Shown: positions 9,027-17,716, counted from the first letter of the stretch. The stretch: 43,166 nucleotides of DNA from JAAYPI01 sp036734385 (GCA_036734385.1 DAIMYQ010000012.1:1-43166); one strand, 5' to 3'. The notes: a model not told the origin generated them from the letters alone. Numbers and translations are program-made.

Positions 9027-10613
9027 ATGAATACATTTGAAAGTTTAGGTCTTGAAGCAGACATCCTACAAGGCATTTCAGAATTAGGATTTGAAAATCC
9101 AACTCCGATACAAGAAGAGGTTATTCCTTATATGTTGACGAACAAAACAGACATTATAGGTCTAGCACAAACCGGTACAGGTAAAACAGCTGCTTTTGGA
9201 CTTCCATTATTGCAATTAGTAAGTACAGAAAAAAAAGCCATACAAGGTCTCATATTAGCACCTACACGTGAATTATGTGTTCAAATTGCTAATGAATTAC
9301 GCAAGTATAGTACTCGTAAAGCCCTTATTAACATTGTTGCCGTTTACGGGGGAGAAGATATTTCTCGACAATTAAGACAATTAGAGAAAACTCCACAAAT
9401 TTTAGTAGCGACGCCAGGTAGACTTATTGACTTGATTCACAGAAATAAAGTAAAATTAAACAATATCAATTATTTAATTCTCGATGAAGCAGATGAAATG
9501 CTTAAAATGGGATTTTTAGATGATATTACAACTATCATAGAAGAAACTCCGGAAGACAGACAAACGCTATTATTCTCTGCGACAATGCCTTCTGAAATTG
9601 TAAGTATTTCTCGCAGATACATGACGAATGCAAAAGAAATTTCCGTTGGCAAAAAAAATGAAGCTGCAAAAAACGTTGAACATGTTTTTATTTTGGTAAA
9701 AAGGGAACAAAAATACCTTGCACTAAAAAGAATTTTAGATAACAATCCCGATATTTATGGAATTGTATTTTGCCGTACCAGACAAGAAACAAAAGATGTC
9801 GCCGATAAGCTTATCGTAGACGGATATAGTGCGGATGCCTTACATGGAGACCTTTCTCAAGTGCAAAGAGATATGGTAATGCACAAATTCAGAATAAAGA
9901 ATTTACAAATTTTAGTTGCGACTGATGTGGCTGCCAGAGGATTGGACGTGAATGATTTGACACATGTTATCAATTACGATATGCCTGATGACAAAGAAAC
10001 GTACACACACAGAAGCGGTAGAACAGGACGTGTAAACAAATCAGGTATTTCAGTTGCCATCATTTCTCCGAGAGAAAGAGGGATGCTTAAAACAATTGAA
10101 AAATCTATTAATAGAACATTTGTTCAACAAATGATACCAACCGGAATAGAAGTTTGCCAAAAACAACTTTTCTACTTGATACAAAAAATGCAAAACGTAG
10201 AGATTAACGAAAAATTGGCAGGAAAATATATTCCTGAAATTTCCGAAATACTCAAAGACATGAGCAAAGAGGAAGTTATCAGCCGTTTTGTATCATTGGA
10301 ATTTAATAGATTCTTGGATTATTATAAAAATTCTGTTGACCTAAATACGCAGGTTAAAAAAGATGACGGATTTGGAGATGGAAGAGAAAAAAGAAGATCC
10401 GGAAAATCAGACCGAATTCGTATGAAAATTGATCAAGGTAAGAATGACGGATACGAACCAAAAACGCTACTTAAACTNNNNNNNNNNNNNNNNNNNNNNN
10501 NNNNNNNNNNNNNNNNNNNNNNNNNNNNNNNNNNNNNNNNNNNNNNNNNNNNNNNNNNNNNNNNNNNNNNNNNNNNNGTAAAAGACAACGTTGGTAATAT
10601 AAAATTTCAATAA
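9027..10613 (+). CDS. deaD: DEAD-box ATP-dependent RNA helicase (C-terminal part interrupted by assembly gap)
   Basis: All core motifs are present in order: Q motif (FENPTPIQEEVIP), AQTGTGKT, PTRELCVQ, DEAD, SAT, IVFCRT, ATDVAARGLDV and HRSGRTGR. Downstream, around residues 460-483, is the start of a DbpA-like RNA-binding domain (RIRMKIDQGKNDGYEPKTLL). The 100 N at 10478-10577 fall inside that domain, so the length and frame across the gap are not real data. The last eleven codons and the stop at 10611-10613 are a plausible C-terminus because a terminator follows directly. Likely role: unwinding structured RNA in ribosome assembly, translation or mRNA decay, especially in the cold. The long folded leader suggests post-transcriptional control. 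Confidence 0.9.
   Translation: MNTFESLGLEADILQGISELGFENPTPIQEEVIPYMLTNKTDIIGLAQTGTGKTAAFGLPLLQLVSTEKKAIQGLILAPTRELCVQIANELRKYSTRKALINIVAVYGGEDISRQLRQLEKTPQILVATPGRLIDLIHRNKVKLNNINYLILDEADEMLKMGFLDDITTIIEETPEDRQTLLFSATMPSEIVSISRRYMTNAKEISVGKKNEAAKNVEHVFILVKREQKYLALKRILDNNPDIYGIVFCRTRQETKDVADKLIVDGYSADALHGDLSQVQRDMVMHKFRIKNLQILVATDVAARGLDVNDLTHVINYDMPDDKETYTHRSGRTGRVNKSGISVAIISPRERGMLKTIEKSINRTFVQQMIPTGIEVCQKQLFYLIQKMQNVEINEKLAGKYIPEISEILKDMSKEEVISRFVSLEFNRFLDYYKNSVDLNTQVKKDDGFGDGREKRRSGKSDRIRMKIDQGKNDGYEPKTLLKXXXXXXXXXXXXXXXXXXXXXXXXXXXXXXXXXXVKDNVGNIKFQ
10478..10577. other. assembly gap (100 N)
   Basis: A run of exactly 100 N, the customary placeholder for a gap of unknown length. It lies in the RNA-binding C-terminal domain of the helicase gene. 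Confidence 0.99.
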
Positions 10614-10645
10614 AAAAGGCTAAGATTTTCATCTTAGCCTTTTTT
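10612..10645. terminator. bidirectional terminator between helicase and leuB
   Basis: A perfect 14-bp stem AAAAAAGGCTAAGA with a 6-nt loop (TTTTCA) and its complement. The A-run and T-run allow it to end transcription of both converging genes. It begins inside the helicase stop codon. Confidence 0.88.
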
Positions 10646-10660
10646 GATAGTAACAATAAT

Positions 10661-11737
10661 TTATTTGGATTGCACAATCCAGTTGGTTATCCATTGCCCT
10701 ACTTCACTGCATTTATAACCGTTTTTCCCTTCTACTTGAATATCTGCTGTACGAATATTTGCATCCATAGAAGCATCCACGGCTTGACGAATTAAAGTTG
10801 CTTCTTTTTGCAATCCGAAAGCATATTCAAACATCATGGCAGCAGAAAGAATAGTTGCCAACGGGTTAGCTATATCTTTTCCTGCAGCTTGTGGCCAGGA
10901 ACCGTGAATAGGTTCAAAAACAGATGTATGTTCGCCAACTGATGCAGAAGGTAACATACCCATTGAACCTGTAATAACAGAACCTTCATCGGTCAAAATA
11001 TCACCAAACATATTTTCTGTTACCATGACATCAAAATCTTTTGGAAATTGAATCATACGCATAGCGGCATTATCAACAAACATATATTCGGTTTCCACTT
11101 CAGGATATTTTGGAGCCATTTCTTTTGCCACCTCTCTCCACAAACGAGAGGTCGCCAAAACATTAGCCTTATCGACTACAGTTAATTTTTTACGACGTTT
11201 CATAGCATATTCATAGGCCAACTTAAGCACACGTTCTATTTCAAATCGGCTGTAAACGCAGGTATCGTATGCAACAGTTCCATCTTCGCTACGACCTTGT
11301 GGGCGACCAAAATACAAGCCTCCTGTCAATTCTCTAATACACATAAAATCAGCCCCTTCAATCAAATCTGCTCTTAATGGAGATTTGTGTATTAAAGACG
11401 GGAAAGTGGTTACCGGACGAATATTACCGTACAACCCCAATTTTTTACGCATTGCCAAAAGACCTTGTTCCGGACGAACTTTAGCAGATGGATTATTATC
11501 AAATTTAGGGTCACCAACTGCACCAAAAAGGACAGCATCCGATTGCATACATAATTCATGTGTCGCATCAGGATACGGATTACCTACTTGATCAATAGCA
11601 CAAGCCCCTACTACACCATACTTGTAAATCAACTGATGATCAAATTTTTTGCAAACAGCTTTTGTAACTTCCAATCCCTGCTCAATTATCTCGGGACCTA
11701 TTCCATCACCAGGTAATACTGCAATATTCAATTTCAT
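10661..11737 (-). CDS. leuB: 3-isopropylmalate dehydrogenase
   Basis: 358 residues, normal length. It opens with the family signature LNIAVLPGDGIGPEI and carries GGLYFGRPQG, the substrate/metal residues in VDKANVLATSRLWR, DNAAMRMI and MVTENMFGDILTDEGS, and the NAD-binding EPIHGSWPQAAGKDIANP. It oxidatively decarboxylates 3-isopropylmalate to 4-methyl-2-oxopentanoate. In organisms with a citramalate route the same enzyme can act on 3-methylmalate to give 2-oxobutyrate. It is the last gene of the leu operon, 30 nt after mgsA, and is ended by the terminator shared with the convergent helicase gene. Confidence 0.97.
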   Translation of the reverse strand: MKLNIAVLPGDGIGPEIIEQGLEVTKAVCKKFDHQLIYKYGVVGACAIDQVGNPYPDATHELCMQSDAVLFGAVGDPKFDNNPSAKVRPEQGLLAMRKKLGLYGNIRPVTTFPSLIHKSPLRADLIEGADFMCIRELTGGLYFGRPQGRSEDGTVAYDTCVYSRFEIERVLKLAYEYAMKRRKKLTVVDKANVLATSRLWREVAKEMAPKYPEVETEYMFVDNAAMRMIQFPKDFDVMVTENMFGDILTDEGSVITGSMGMLPSASVGEHTSVFEPIHGSWPQAAGKDIANPLATILSAAMMFEYAFGLQKEATLIRQAVDASMDANIRTADIQVEGKNGYKCSEVGQWITNWIVQSK

Positions 11738-11767
11738 AATTACTAAATTTATTTTATATTTTTCATG

Positions 11768-12220
11768 TTACACAAGATTACTTCTGTCAAAAGCTACATA
11801 TTTGGGTGCAGTAGGTTTATAATCTTCCTTATCCCATAATGTACTTGTTATCATTAAATCGGCACTGTATCGATTACATGCAATCGGCACATTGTGCACA
11901 CGACATTGACGCAATAGCATCTGGATATCAGCTTCATGTGGCTGAGGATTAAGATCGTCAATTAAAAAAATAGCCAAATCAATTTCATGACGTACAACCA
12001 TAGCTGCAATTTCAGCATCACCACCCAATGGACCTGAATTCACACAGATAATTTCTGCGTTAATATTTTTTTCCTCAAAAGCTTTTCGTATTAGTCCACC
12101 CGTTGTTCCGGTACAAACCAACTTATGTTGAGACAATGTATCACCATTGTGTAAAGCCCATTCTACCATATCTACTTTACGTCTATCATGGGCAACAAGA
12201 GCAATTGTTATTTTTTTCAT
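11768..12220 (-). CDS. mgsA: methylglyoxal synthase
   Basis: 150 residues, close to the family norm. Seen: N-terminal IALVAHDRRK, the phosphate-binding TGTTGG, the catalytic NSGPLGGDAEIA (Asp in GGD), the conserved PQPHEAD and CNRYSAD near the end. The cytoplasmic enzyme converts dihydroxyacetone phosphate to methylglyoxal and phosphate, relieving sugar-phosphate stress. Its setting is odd: it lies within a leucine operon, 18 nt after the LeuA/CimA-like gene and 30 nt before leuB, so it should follow branched-chain amino-acid control. No separate promoter or terminator was seen around it. Identity is sure; the reason for the linkage is unknown. Confidence 0.94.
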   Translation of the reverse strand: MKKITIALVAHDRRKVDMVEWALHNGDTLSQHKLVCTGTTGGLIRKAFEEKNINAEIICVNSGPLGGDAEIAAMVVRHEIDLAIFLIDDLNPQPHEADIQMLLRQCRVHNVPIACNRYSADLMITSTLWDKEDYKPTAPKYVAFDRSNLV

Positions 12221-12238
12221 TTTTACTTTTATTTTAAA

Positions 12239-13741
12239 TTAAATTCTGTTTAACATTTTAATAGTCGCCTTAATAGCGGCTTCTGTTTGGTCACCATCAA
12301 GCCCATGTGTTTTAAGAAGATGTCCGTTCAGGTTCCAAGTAATCATCGTTTGAACGAGAGCATCCGTTCGTCCACCGGGAGGAATAGAAACCACATAATC
12401 GACCAAAATGGGATGTGGTTTGCCCAATTTATCATATATTTTCCACAAAGCCTTCATAAACGCATCATACTGTCCATCACCCGAAGAAGTTTCTTGGTAT
12501 TTCACACCTTCTATTTCAACCAAAATATTGGCAACCGGCTTCAATCCTTGGGCCAGAGACAATGAATAATTTAGCACTTTTACATGTTCTTCCACATTTT
12601 CATCCTTCAACACGTCGGAAACAATATAAGGTAAATCGTGAGGTGTAACTACCTGCTTCTTATCTCCCAACTCAATAATACGCTTGGTTACTTTTTGCAT
12701 TGATTTGTCATCAAGTTGGATACCAAGGGCTTCCAAATTCTTACGAATGTTAGCTTTACCGGAAGTCTTACCAAGAGCATATTCACGAACACGACCAAAT
12801 CTTTCCGGTAACAACTCATTAAAATACAAGTTTTTCTTGGCATCGCCATCGGCATGAACACCAGCTACTTGGGTAAACACATTATCACCAACGACAGGTT
12901 TGTTGGTAGGAATTCTAATACCGGAATATGTTTCCACCAATTTACTAACATGGTTAATTTCTTTTTCTTTTACATTGGTTTTTAATTTTAATTGGTCATG
13001 TAAAACCGCCAATACACTAGAAAGAGGTGCATTTCCAGCCCTTTCTCCCAATCCATTAATTGTTACATGTATACCCTGAATTCCTGCTTTTACAGCAGAA
13101 AAAACATTAGCAACCGCCAAATCATAATCGTTATGAGCGTGAAAATCAAACAATAAGTTTGGATATTTTTCTATCATTTCTCGACAATAGCGTTCCGTCT
13201 GTTCAGGATTTAAAATTCCAAGAGTATCAGGCAACATAAAGTGCTTGATTTTTAAATCTTTAAGCCCATCCATCAATTGAAAAACATATTCGGGACTTTC
13301 TTGTATACCATTTGACCAATCCTCTAAATAAACATTTACAGTAATGCCCATTTTCTCGGCATTTGATACAACCTCTTTAATATCGGCAATGTGCTGTTCA
13401 ACAGTCTTCTTTAATTGATATTTGCAATGCTTCAAAGAGCCTTTACACAATAAGTTAATCACTTGACAACCGGCATCTTTAATCCAATTTAATGATGTCA
13501 AACCATCCACAAAGCCAAGAACTTCTACTCTATCAAGCATTTTTTTGCTTTTTGCCCACTTGGCAATTTCCTTTACAGATCCGAATTCGCCGTCAGAAAC
13601 ACGTGCAGAAGCAACTTCTATTCTATCGACTGATAAATCCTCCAACAGCAAACGGGCAATGCTTAGCTTTTCCTTTATAGCAAAAGAAACACCTGAAGTT
13701 TGCTCACCATCTCGCAATGTTGTATCTATAATTTTTATCAT
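12239..13741 (-). CDS. second 2-isopropylmalate synthase-like enzyme; possible (R)-citramalate synthase
   Basis: 500 residues. It has the HMGL-type barrel with the IIDTTLRDGEQTSGVSF signature, metal-binding DFHAHND and NGLGERAGN, then a C-terminal LeuA-dimer regulatory domain (SSGDGQYDAFMKALWKIYDK, SIPPGGRTDAL). The same operon already encodes a canonical LeuA, so this paralogue probably has a different 2-oxoacid substrate. Citramalate synthase (pyruvate + acetyl-CoA) would let LeuCD and LeuB produce 2-oxobutyrate for isoleucine, fitting the Ile codons in the operon leader. Alternatives are a feedback-distinct isopropylmalate synthase or a homocitrate-type enzyme. It starts 9 nt after leuD; mgsA follows. 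Confidence 0.85.
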   Translation of the reverse strand: MIKIIDTTLRDGEQTSGVSFAIKEKLSIARLLLEDLSVDRIEVASARVSDGEFGSVKEIAKWAKSKKMLDRVEVLGFVDGLTSLNWIKDAGCQVINLLCKGSLKHCKYQLKKTVEQHIADIKEVVSNAEKMGITVNVYLEDWSNGIQESPEYVFQLMDGLKDLKIKHFMLPDTLGILNPEQTERYCREMIEKYPNLLFDFHAHNDYDLAVANVFSAVKAGIQGIHVTINGLGERAGNAPLSSVLAVLHDQLKLKTNVKEKEINHVSKLVETYSGIRIPTNKPVVGDNVFTQVAGVHADGDAKKNLYFNELLPERFGRVREYALGKTSGKANIRKNLEALGIQLDDKSMQKVTKRIIELGDKKQVVTPHDLPYIVSDVLKDENVEEHVKVLNYSLSLAQGLKPVANILVEIEGVKYQETSSGDGQYDAFMKALWKIYDKLGKPHPILVDYVVSIPPGGRTDALVQTMITWNLNGHLLKTHGLDGDQTEAAIKATIKMLNRI

Positions 13742-13750
13742 ACGTCTAAT

Positions 13751-14359
13751 TTACTTTTCGGAGTAAAAATTCGTTTTGTTATTTCGTTCAAAAGTTTCAA
13801 TATATTCCTTTTTAGAAAGAAGATAATCTATATCATCAAATCCTTTCAAAAAACACTCTTTTTTGTATGAATTAATAGCAAATTTTTCCGATCTGTTGTT
13901 GCTATTATTTGTAACTGTCTGATTCTCCAAATCAACTGTTATGGTTGTTTTTGGTTCAGCATTAACAGCTGCAAAAATATCTGCCAAGAATGCCTCTGAA
14001 ATAACCACAGGCAATACCCCATTATTCATTGCATTATTTCTAAAAATATCAGCAAAAAAGCTGGATATAACGACTTTAAAACCATAACCTGCAATAGCCC
14101 ATGCCGCATGTTCACGACTAGATCCGCTACCAAAATTTTTTCCAGCCACTAGAATCGTTCCACGATAAGTAGGATTATTTAAGACAAAAGTAGAAATAGG
14201 CTGATTATTTTTATCATACCGCCAATCACGAAAAAGATTATCGCCAAAACCTTCTTTTGACGTAGCTTTTAAAAAACGAGCAGGTATAATCTGATCAGTA
14301 TCCACATTTTCTATAGGAAGCGGAACAACTGTACTTATTATTGTTTTAAATTTTTCCAT
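13751..14359 (-). CDS. leuD: 3-isopropylmalate dehydratase small subunit
   Basis: 202 residues, the usual size. Conserved stretches are VDTDQIIPARFLK near the N-terminus and the swivel-domain signature GKNFGSGSSREHAAWAI; later come FRNNAMNNGVLPV and DLENQTV. With LeuC it forms the isomerase that interconverts 2- and 3-isopropylmalate (and, in a citramalate pathway, citramalate and 3-methylmalate) in the cytoplasm. It begins 13 nt after leuC and is followed after 9 nt by the second synthase gene. Confidence 0.97.
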   Translation of the reverse strand: MEKFKTIISTVVPLPIENVDTDQIIPARFLKATSKEGFGDNLFRDWRYDKNNQPISTFVLNNPTYRGTILVAGKNFGSGSSREHAAWAIAGYGFKVVISSFFADIFRNNAMNNGVLPVVISEAFLADIFAAVNAEPKTTITVDLENQTVTNNSNNRSEKFAINSYKKECFLKGFDDIDYLLSKKEYIETFERNNKTNFYSEK

Positions 14360-14372
14360 GATATATTAATTT

Positions 14373-15770
14373 TTACTTAAAAGTTCTTGGATCTGTAATA
14401 CGCCCGGTAATAGCCGCAGCCGCTGCAACAAGGGGTCCGGCAAGAATAGTGCGAGCTCCGGGTCCTTGACGACCTTCAAAGTTTCTGTTTGATGTAGAAA
14501 CAGCATATTTCCCTGCAGGAACCTTATCTTCATTCATCGCCAAACAAGCTGAACAACCGGGTTGACGAAGAGAGAATCCTGCTTCCATCAAAATTTTATC
14601 TAAACCTTCCGCCTTAATTTGTGCATCTACCGCCCAAGATCCCGGCACTAACCAAGCCACAACATTATCTGCTTTTTTCCTTCCTTTTACAAATTCAGTA
14701 AAAGCTCTAAAATCTTCAATTCTACCATTTGTACAACTTCCCAAGAACACATAATCTATGGTCTTTCCAACGATCTTTTCTCCCGGCTTAAATCCCATAT
14801 ATTCCAACGATTTGGCATAAGAAATACGACCGGACTCATTGATACTTTCAAGAGTTGGTATTACATCATTGATGCCCATTCCCATTCCCGGATTAGTACC
14901 GTAGGTTACCATAGGTTCTATATCTGCCGCATCGTATACGACTTCCCTGTCAAATTTAGCATCTTTATCGGTTATAAGTGTTTTCCAATAAGCAAGAGCT
15001 TCATCCCATTTTTTACCCTTTGGAGCAAACTCACGACCTTTGATATATTCAAATGTAGTTTCATCAGGGGCTACCAAACCTCCCCGAGCACCCATCTCAA
15101 TGGAAAGATTGCATAAAGTTAAACGTCCTTCCATTGATAAAGATTTTACAGCATTTCCTGCATATTCAACGAAATATCCGGTAGCTCCACCCGTAGTCAT
15201 CTTAGCGATAATATAAAGAGCTATATCTTTGGCCGTTACTCCTTTTTTCAAGTTACCATTTACGCTAATACGCATAGTCTTAGGTTTCGACTGAAATACA
15301 CATTGTGTGGCTAAAACCATCTCTACTTCACTGGTACCAATACCAAAAGCTACGGCTCCCATGGCTCCGTGAGTAGAAGTGTGAGAGTCTCCACAAACCA
15401 TTGTCATTCCGGGTAATGAAAGTCCATTTTCAGGACCTACAACGTGGATAATACCATTTTTTTTATGTCCAATCGGATAATAATTTACACCAAATTGTTT
15501 TGCATTTTTATCCAGTGTATCCACTTGATTTTTGGAAATCGGATCTTGAATCGGTTGATCTTGATTTAAGGTAGGAATATTATGGTCAGGCATACAAGTA
15601 ATTTGCTCAGGACGGAATACTTTCAAGCCTCTCATTCTCATACCTTCAAAAGCTTGTGGACTCGTAACCTCATGACAATACATACGATCTATGTATAGTT
15701 GCGTGGGACCATCTTCTACATGTGTTACCACATGTGCATCCCAAATTTTTTCAAAAAGAGTTTTTCCCAT
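14373..15770 (-). CDS. leuC: 3-isopropylmalate dehydratase large subunit
   Basis: 465 residues, full length. It starts with GKTLFEKIWDAHVV and carries MVCGDSHTSTHGAMG plus the three [4Fe-4S] ligands: one Cys in FLGSCTNGRIEDF and two in QPGCSACLAMNED. It is an aconitase-superfamily enzyme that pairs with LeuD, and depends on an oxygen-sensitive cluster. It lies 45 nt after leuA and 13 nt before leuD. Confidence 0.97.
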   Translation of the reverse strand: MGKTLFEKIWDAHVVTHVEDGPTQLYIDRMYCHEVTSPQAFEGMRMRGLKVFRPEQITCMPDHNIPTLNQDQPIQDPISKNQVDTLDKNAKQFGVNYYPIGHKKNGIIHVVGPENGLSLPGMTMVCGDSHTSTHGAMGAVAFGIGTSEVEMVLATQCVFQSKPKTMRISVNGNLKKGVTAKDIALYIIAKMTTGGATGYFVEYAGNAVKSLSMEGRLTLCNLSIEMGARGGLVAPDETTFEYIKGREFAPKGKKWDEALAYWKTLITDKDAKFDREVVYDAADIEPMVTYGTNPGMGMGINDVIPTLESINESGRISYAKSLEYMGFKPGEKIVGKTIDYVFLGSCTNGRIEDFRAFTEFVKGRKKADNVVAWLVPGSWAVDAQIKAEGLDKILMEAGFSLRQPGCSACLAMNEDKVPAGKYAVSTSNRNFEGRQGPGARTILAGPLVAAAAAITGRITDPRTFK

Positions 15771-15815
15771 TTTTATTTTTAATCAAAATTTATTTTGTTG
15801 AATTATTTTTTCCAT

Positions 15816-17309
15816 TTATCTGATAAATTTATTAATGGCATCAATGTAAGCTTCCAAAGAAGCAGCCACAATATCCGTGTTGGCACCAAAGCCATAATAA
15901 ATATTACCGTCATATTTTACTTGCATGTGAACTTTACCGACATCGTCACTACCCCTATTAATAGCTTGAATAGTAAATTCTTGCAACACCATCTCGCGTT
16001 TAATAATTTGTTTCATGGCCTTAATTGCGGCATCAACAGGGCCATTTCCACTTGCTGCAGCTTCAAATTTTTCTCCTGCAATATCCAAGCCAACGCTTGC
16101 AACGGCTTTAACACCTTTACCGGACGTTACTTGTAAATAATCTAATTTGATACGACTGTTAGCTGAACGTTCCATACCTGCCAACATCATGATATCATCG
16201 TCGTTGACATCTTTTTTTCTGTCGGCTAAGTTAAGAAATTCTTGGTATATTCCGTCCAATTTTGCACCGTCAATATGCACACCCAAAATACCAAGACGAT
16301 GTTTCAATGCTGCACGACCACTACGAGCAGTAAGAACAATTGAGTTTTCATCTATTCCTACATCTTTAGGGTCAATAATTTCATAACTTTCCCGATTTTT
16401 CAAGACTCCGTCTTGGTGAATACCGGATGAATGTGCAAACGCATTTCTTCCAACAATAGCTTTGTTTGCCTGTACGGGCATATTCATTAAACTGGAAACC
16501 AAACGGCTTGTAGAAGCTATTTTCAAGGTGTTGATTTGTGTGTCAACATCAATACCTTTATGACATTTTAAAATCATAGCAATTTCTTCCAAAGAAGTGT
16601 TTCCTGCACGCTCACCAATACCATTGATAGTTACCTCCGCCTGACGAGCACCATTCATAATACCTGATATTGTATTGGCTGTTGCCATGCCTAAATCATT
16701 ATGACAGTGAGTAGAAATAATGGCTTTATCGATGTTTTTCACATTTTCCATCAAATACTTAATTTTTGCACCAAACTCTGTTGGTAAACAATAACCAGTT
16801 GTATCCGGAATATTAACTACTGTTGCTCCGGCTTTAATTACAGCTTCAACTACTTTTGCCAAATATTCGTTATCAGTTCTACCGGCATCTTCACAATAAA
16901 ACTCAATATCTTCTACTTGTTTTTTTGCATATTTTACTGCAGCAATAGAACGCTCAAGAATCTCCTCTTGTGTAGAATTAAATTTATATTTAATGTGGTA
17001 TTCAGAAGTGCCCAACCCTGTATGAATACGTTTATTTTTAGCATATTTAAGGGCATCGGCGGCAACGTCTATATCTTTTTCTACTGCACGAGTCAAAGCA
17101 CAAATAGTTGGCCAAGTAACAGCCTTGGAGATTTCAACTACCGAATTAAAATCACCGGGACTTGACACAGGAAAACCTGCTTCAATAATATCAACACCAA
17201 GGGTTTCCAAAGCTTTTGCTACTTGAATCTTCTCAACTGTATTCAACTGACATCCAGGTACTTGTTCACCATCTCTCAATGTCGTGTCAAAAATAAATAA
17301 TCTGTCCAT
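15816..17309 (-). CDS. leuA: 2-isopropylmalate synthase
   Basis: 497 residues. The catalytic barrel starts FIFDTTLRDGEQVPGCQL and contains STHCHNDLGMATAN and NGIGERAGNTSLEE with the metal-binding residues; residues from about 390 form the LeuA-dimer domain that binds feedback leucine (SGNGPVDAAIKAM). It condenses acetyl-CoA with 2-oxoisovalerate, the first committed leucine step. It is the first structural gene behind the attenuator: its ATG at 17309 is about 30 nt after the U-run of the leader terminator. It is the canonical LeuA of the two paralogues in the operon. Confidence 0.97.
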   Translation of the reverse strand: MDRLFIFDTTLRDGEQVPGCQLNTVEKIQVAKALETLGVDIIEAGFPVSSPGDFNSVVEISKAVTWPTICALTRAVEKDIDVAADALKYAKNKRIHTGLGTSEYHIKYKFNSTQEEILERSIAAVKYAKKQVEDIEFYCEDAGRTDNEYLAKVVEAVIKAGATVVNIPDTTGYCLPTEFGAKIKYLMENVKNIDKAIISTHCHNDLGMATANTISGIMNGARQAEVTINGIGERAGNTSLEEIAMILKCHKGIDVDTQINTLKIASTSRLVSSLMNMPVQANKAIVGRNAFAHSSGIHQDGVLKNRESYEIIDPKDVGIDENSIVLTARSGRAALKHRLGILGVHIDGAKLDGIYQEFLNLADRKKDVNDDDIMMLAGMERSANSRIKLDYLQVTSGKGVKAVASVGLDIAGEKFEAAASGNGPVDAAIKAMKQIIKREMVLQEFTIQAINRGSDDVGKVHMQVKYDGNIYYGFGANTDIVAASLEAYIDAINKFIR

Positions 17310-17338
17310 ATTTCTGTTTTTTAGTGTAAGTTTACTTC

Positions 17339-17375
17339 AAAAAAAAACCTCTCTATACCGAAGTAAGAAAGGTTT
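17339..17375 (-). terminator. leader (attenuator) terminator of the leu operon
   Basis: Minus-strand RNA reads AACCUUUCU, then an inner UAC-UUCG-GUA hairpin, then AGAGAGGUU, running into nine U. The 9-bp outer stem (one G.U pair) joins 17346-17354 with 17366-17374. The loop is a C(UUCG)G tetraloop, one of the most stable known. It lies between the leader peptide and leuA, so it must be read through or prevented for the operon to be expressed. Confidence 0.88.
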
Positions 17376-17411
17376 ATCATTTATTTCACAAAACATACCA
17401 AACTCACTCCG
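17359..17411 (-). promoter_or_regulatory. candidate antiterminator stem of the leu leader
   Basis: CGGAGUGAG at 17403-17411, which covers the stop codon of the leader peptide, can pair over 9 bp (two G.U) with CUUACUUCG at 17359-17367, the inner part of the terminator. A further GGU/ACC pairing follows a 3x3 U-rich internal loop. The two folds exclude each other. A ribosome stalled upstream on Leu/Ile codons would leave this segment free; one at the stop codon would cover it. Confidence 0.65.
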
Positions 17412-17469
17412 TCCTATTGTTACAGAGAATAATGTCTAGCAGAATAATATGTAAATTTGATAAAATCAT
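17404..17469 (-). CDS. leu operon leader peptide (Leu/Ile-rich, 21 aa)
   Basis: An ATG-to-TGA frame of 21 residues begins MILSNL, continues with the core HIILLDIIL and ends NNRTE. Ten of 21 residues are leucine (5) or isoleucine (5), all within codons 2-15, including the run I-I-L-L-D-I-I-L. It starts about 26 nt downstream of the predicted transcription start and ends just before the attenuator terminator, 95 nt ahead of leuA. This composition and position match leader peptides of classical branched-chain amino-acid attenuators. The presence of Ile as well as Leu suggests response to both charged tRNAs. Confidence 0.82.
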   Translation of the reverse strand: MILSNLHIILLDIILCNNRTE

Positions 17470-17501
17470 AATTGTGTATAGTGTTTATTGCTATCCGAGG
17501 G

Positions 17502-17532
17502 CAAATGTAATGCTTTTTTATAAATCAACAAA
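17502..17532 (-). promoter_or_regulatory. leu operon promoter, Bacteroidetes type
   Basis: On the minus strand TTTG (17529-17532) is separated by 19 nt from TACATTTG (17502-17509), a full consensus match. The transcript would start near 17495 and read through the leader peptide, antiterminator and terminator into leuA. Confidence 0.78.
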
Positions 17533-17716
17533 TAAATTATAAGATTTTTAAAGAAAAAATTTACAAAAAACAACTTATGGGATGTTTTAAATTACAAATT
17601 CTACTTTTTCATACCTTATTTATCATTTTGATGTACCGTTGTAACTTTTTGTTTCAATTTTCTTGATAATATATTGAAAAAATAAAATAATTCTGATTCC
17701 TTTGAAATAAAAGCAC
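17533..17716. other. intergenic region between divergent leu leader and Cys-rich ORF
   Basis: AT-rich DNA between the leu promoter (minus) and the -7 box of the next plus-strand gene. I see no ORF, repeat or strong hairpin here. With the leader elements it makes up the 473-bp stretch between leuA and the next annotated plus-strand gene. Confidence 0.5.
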
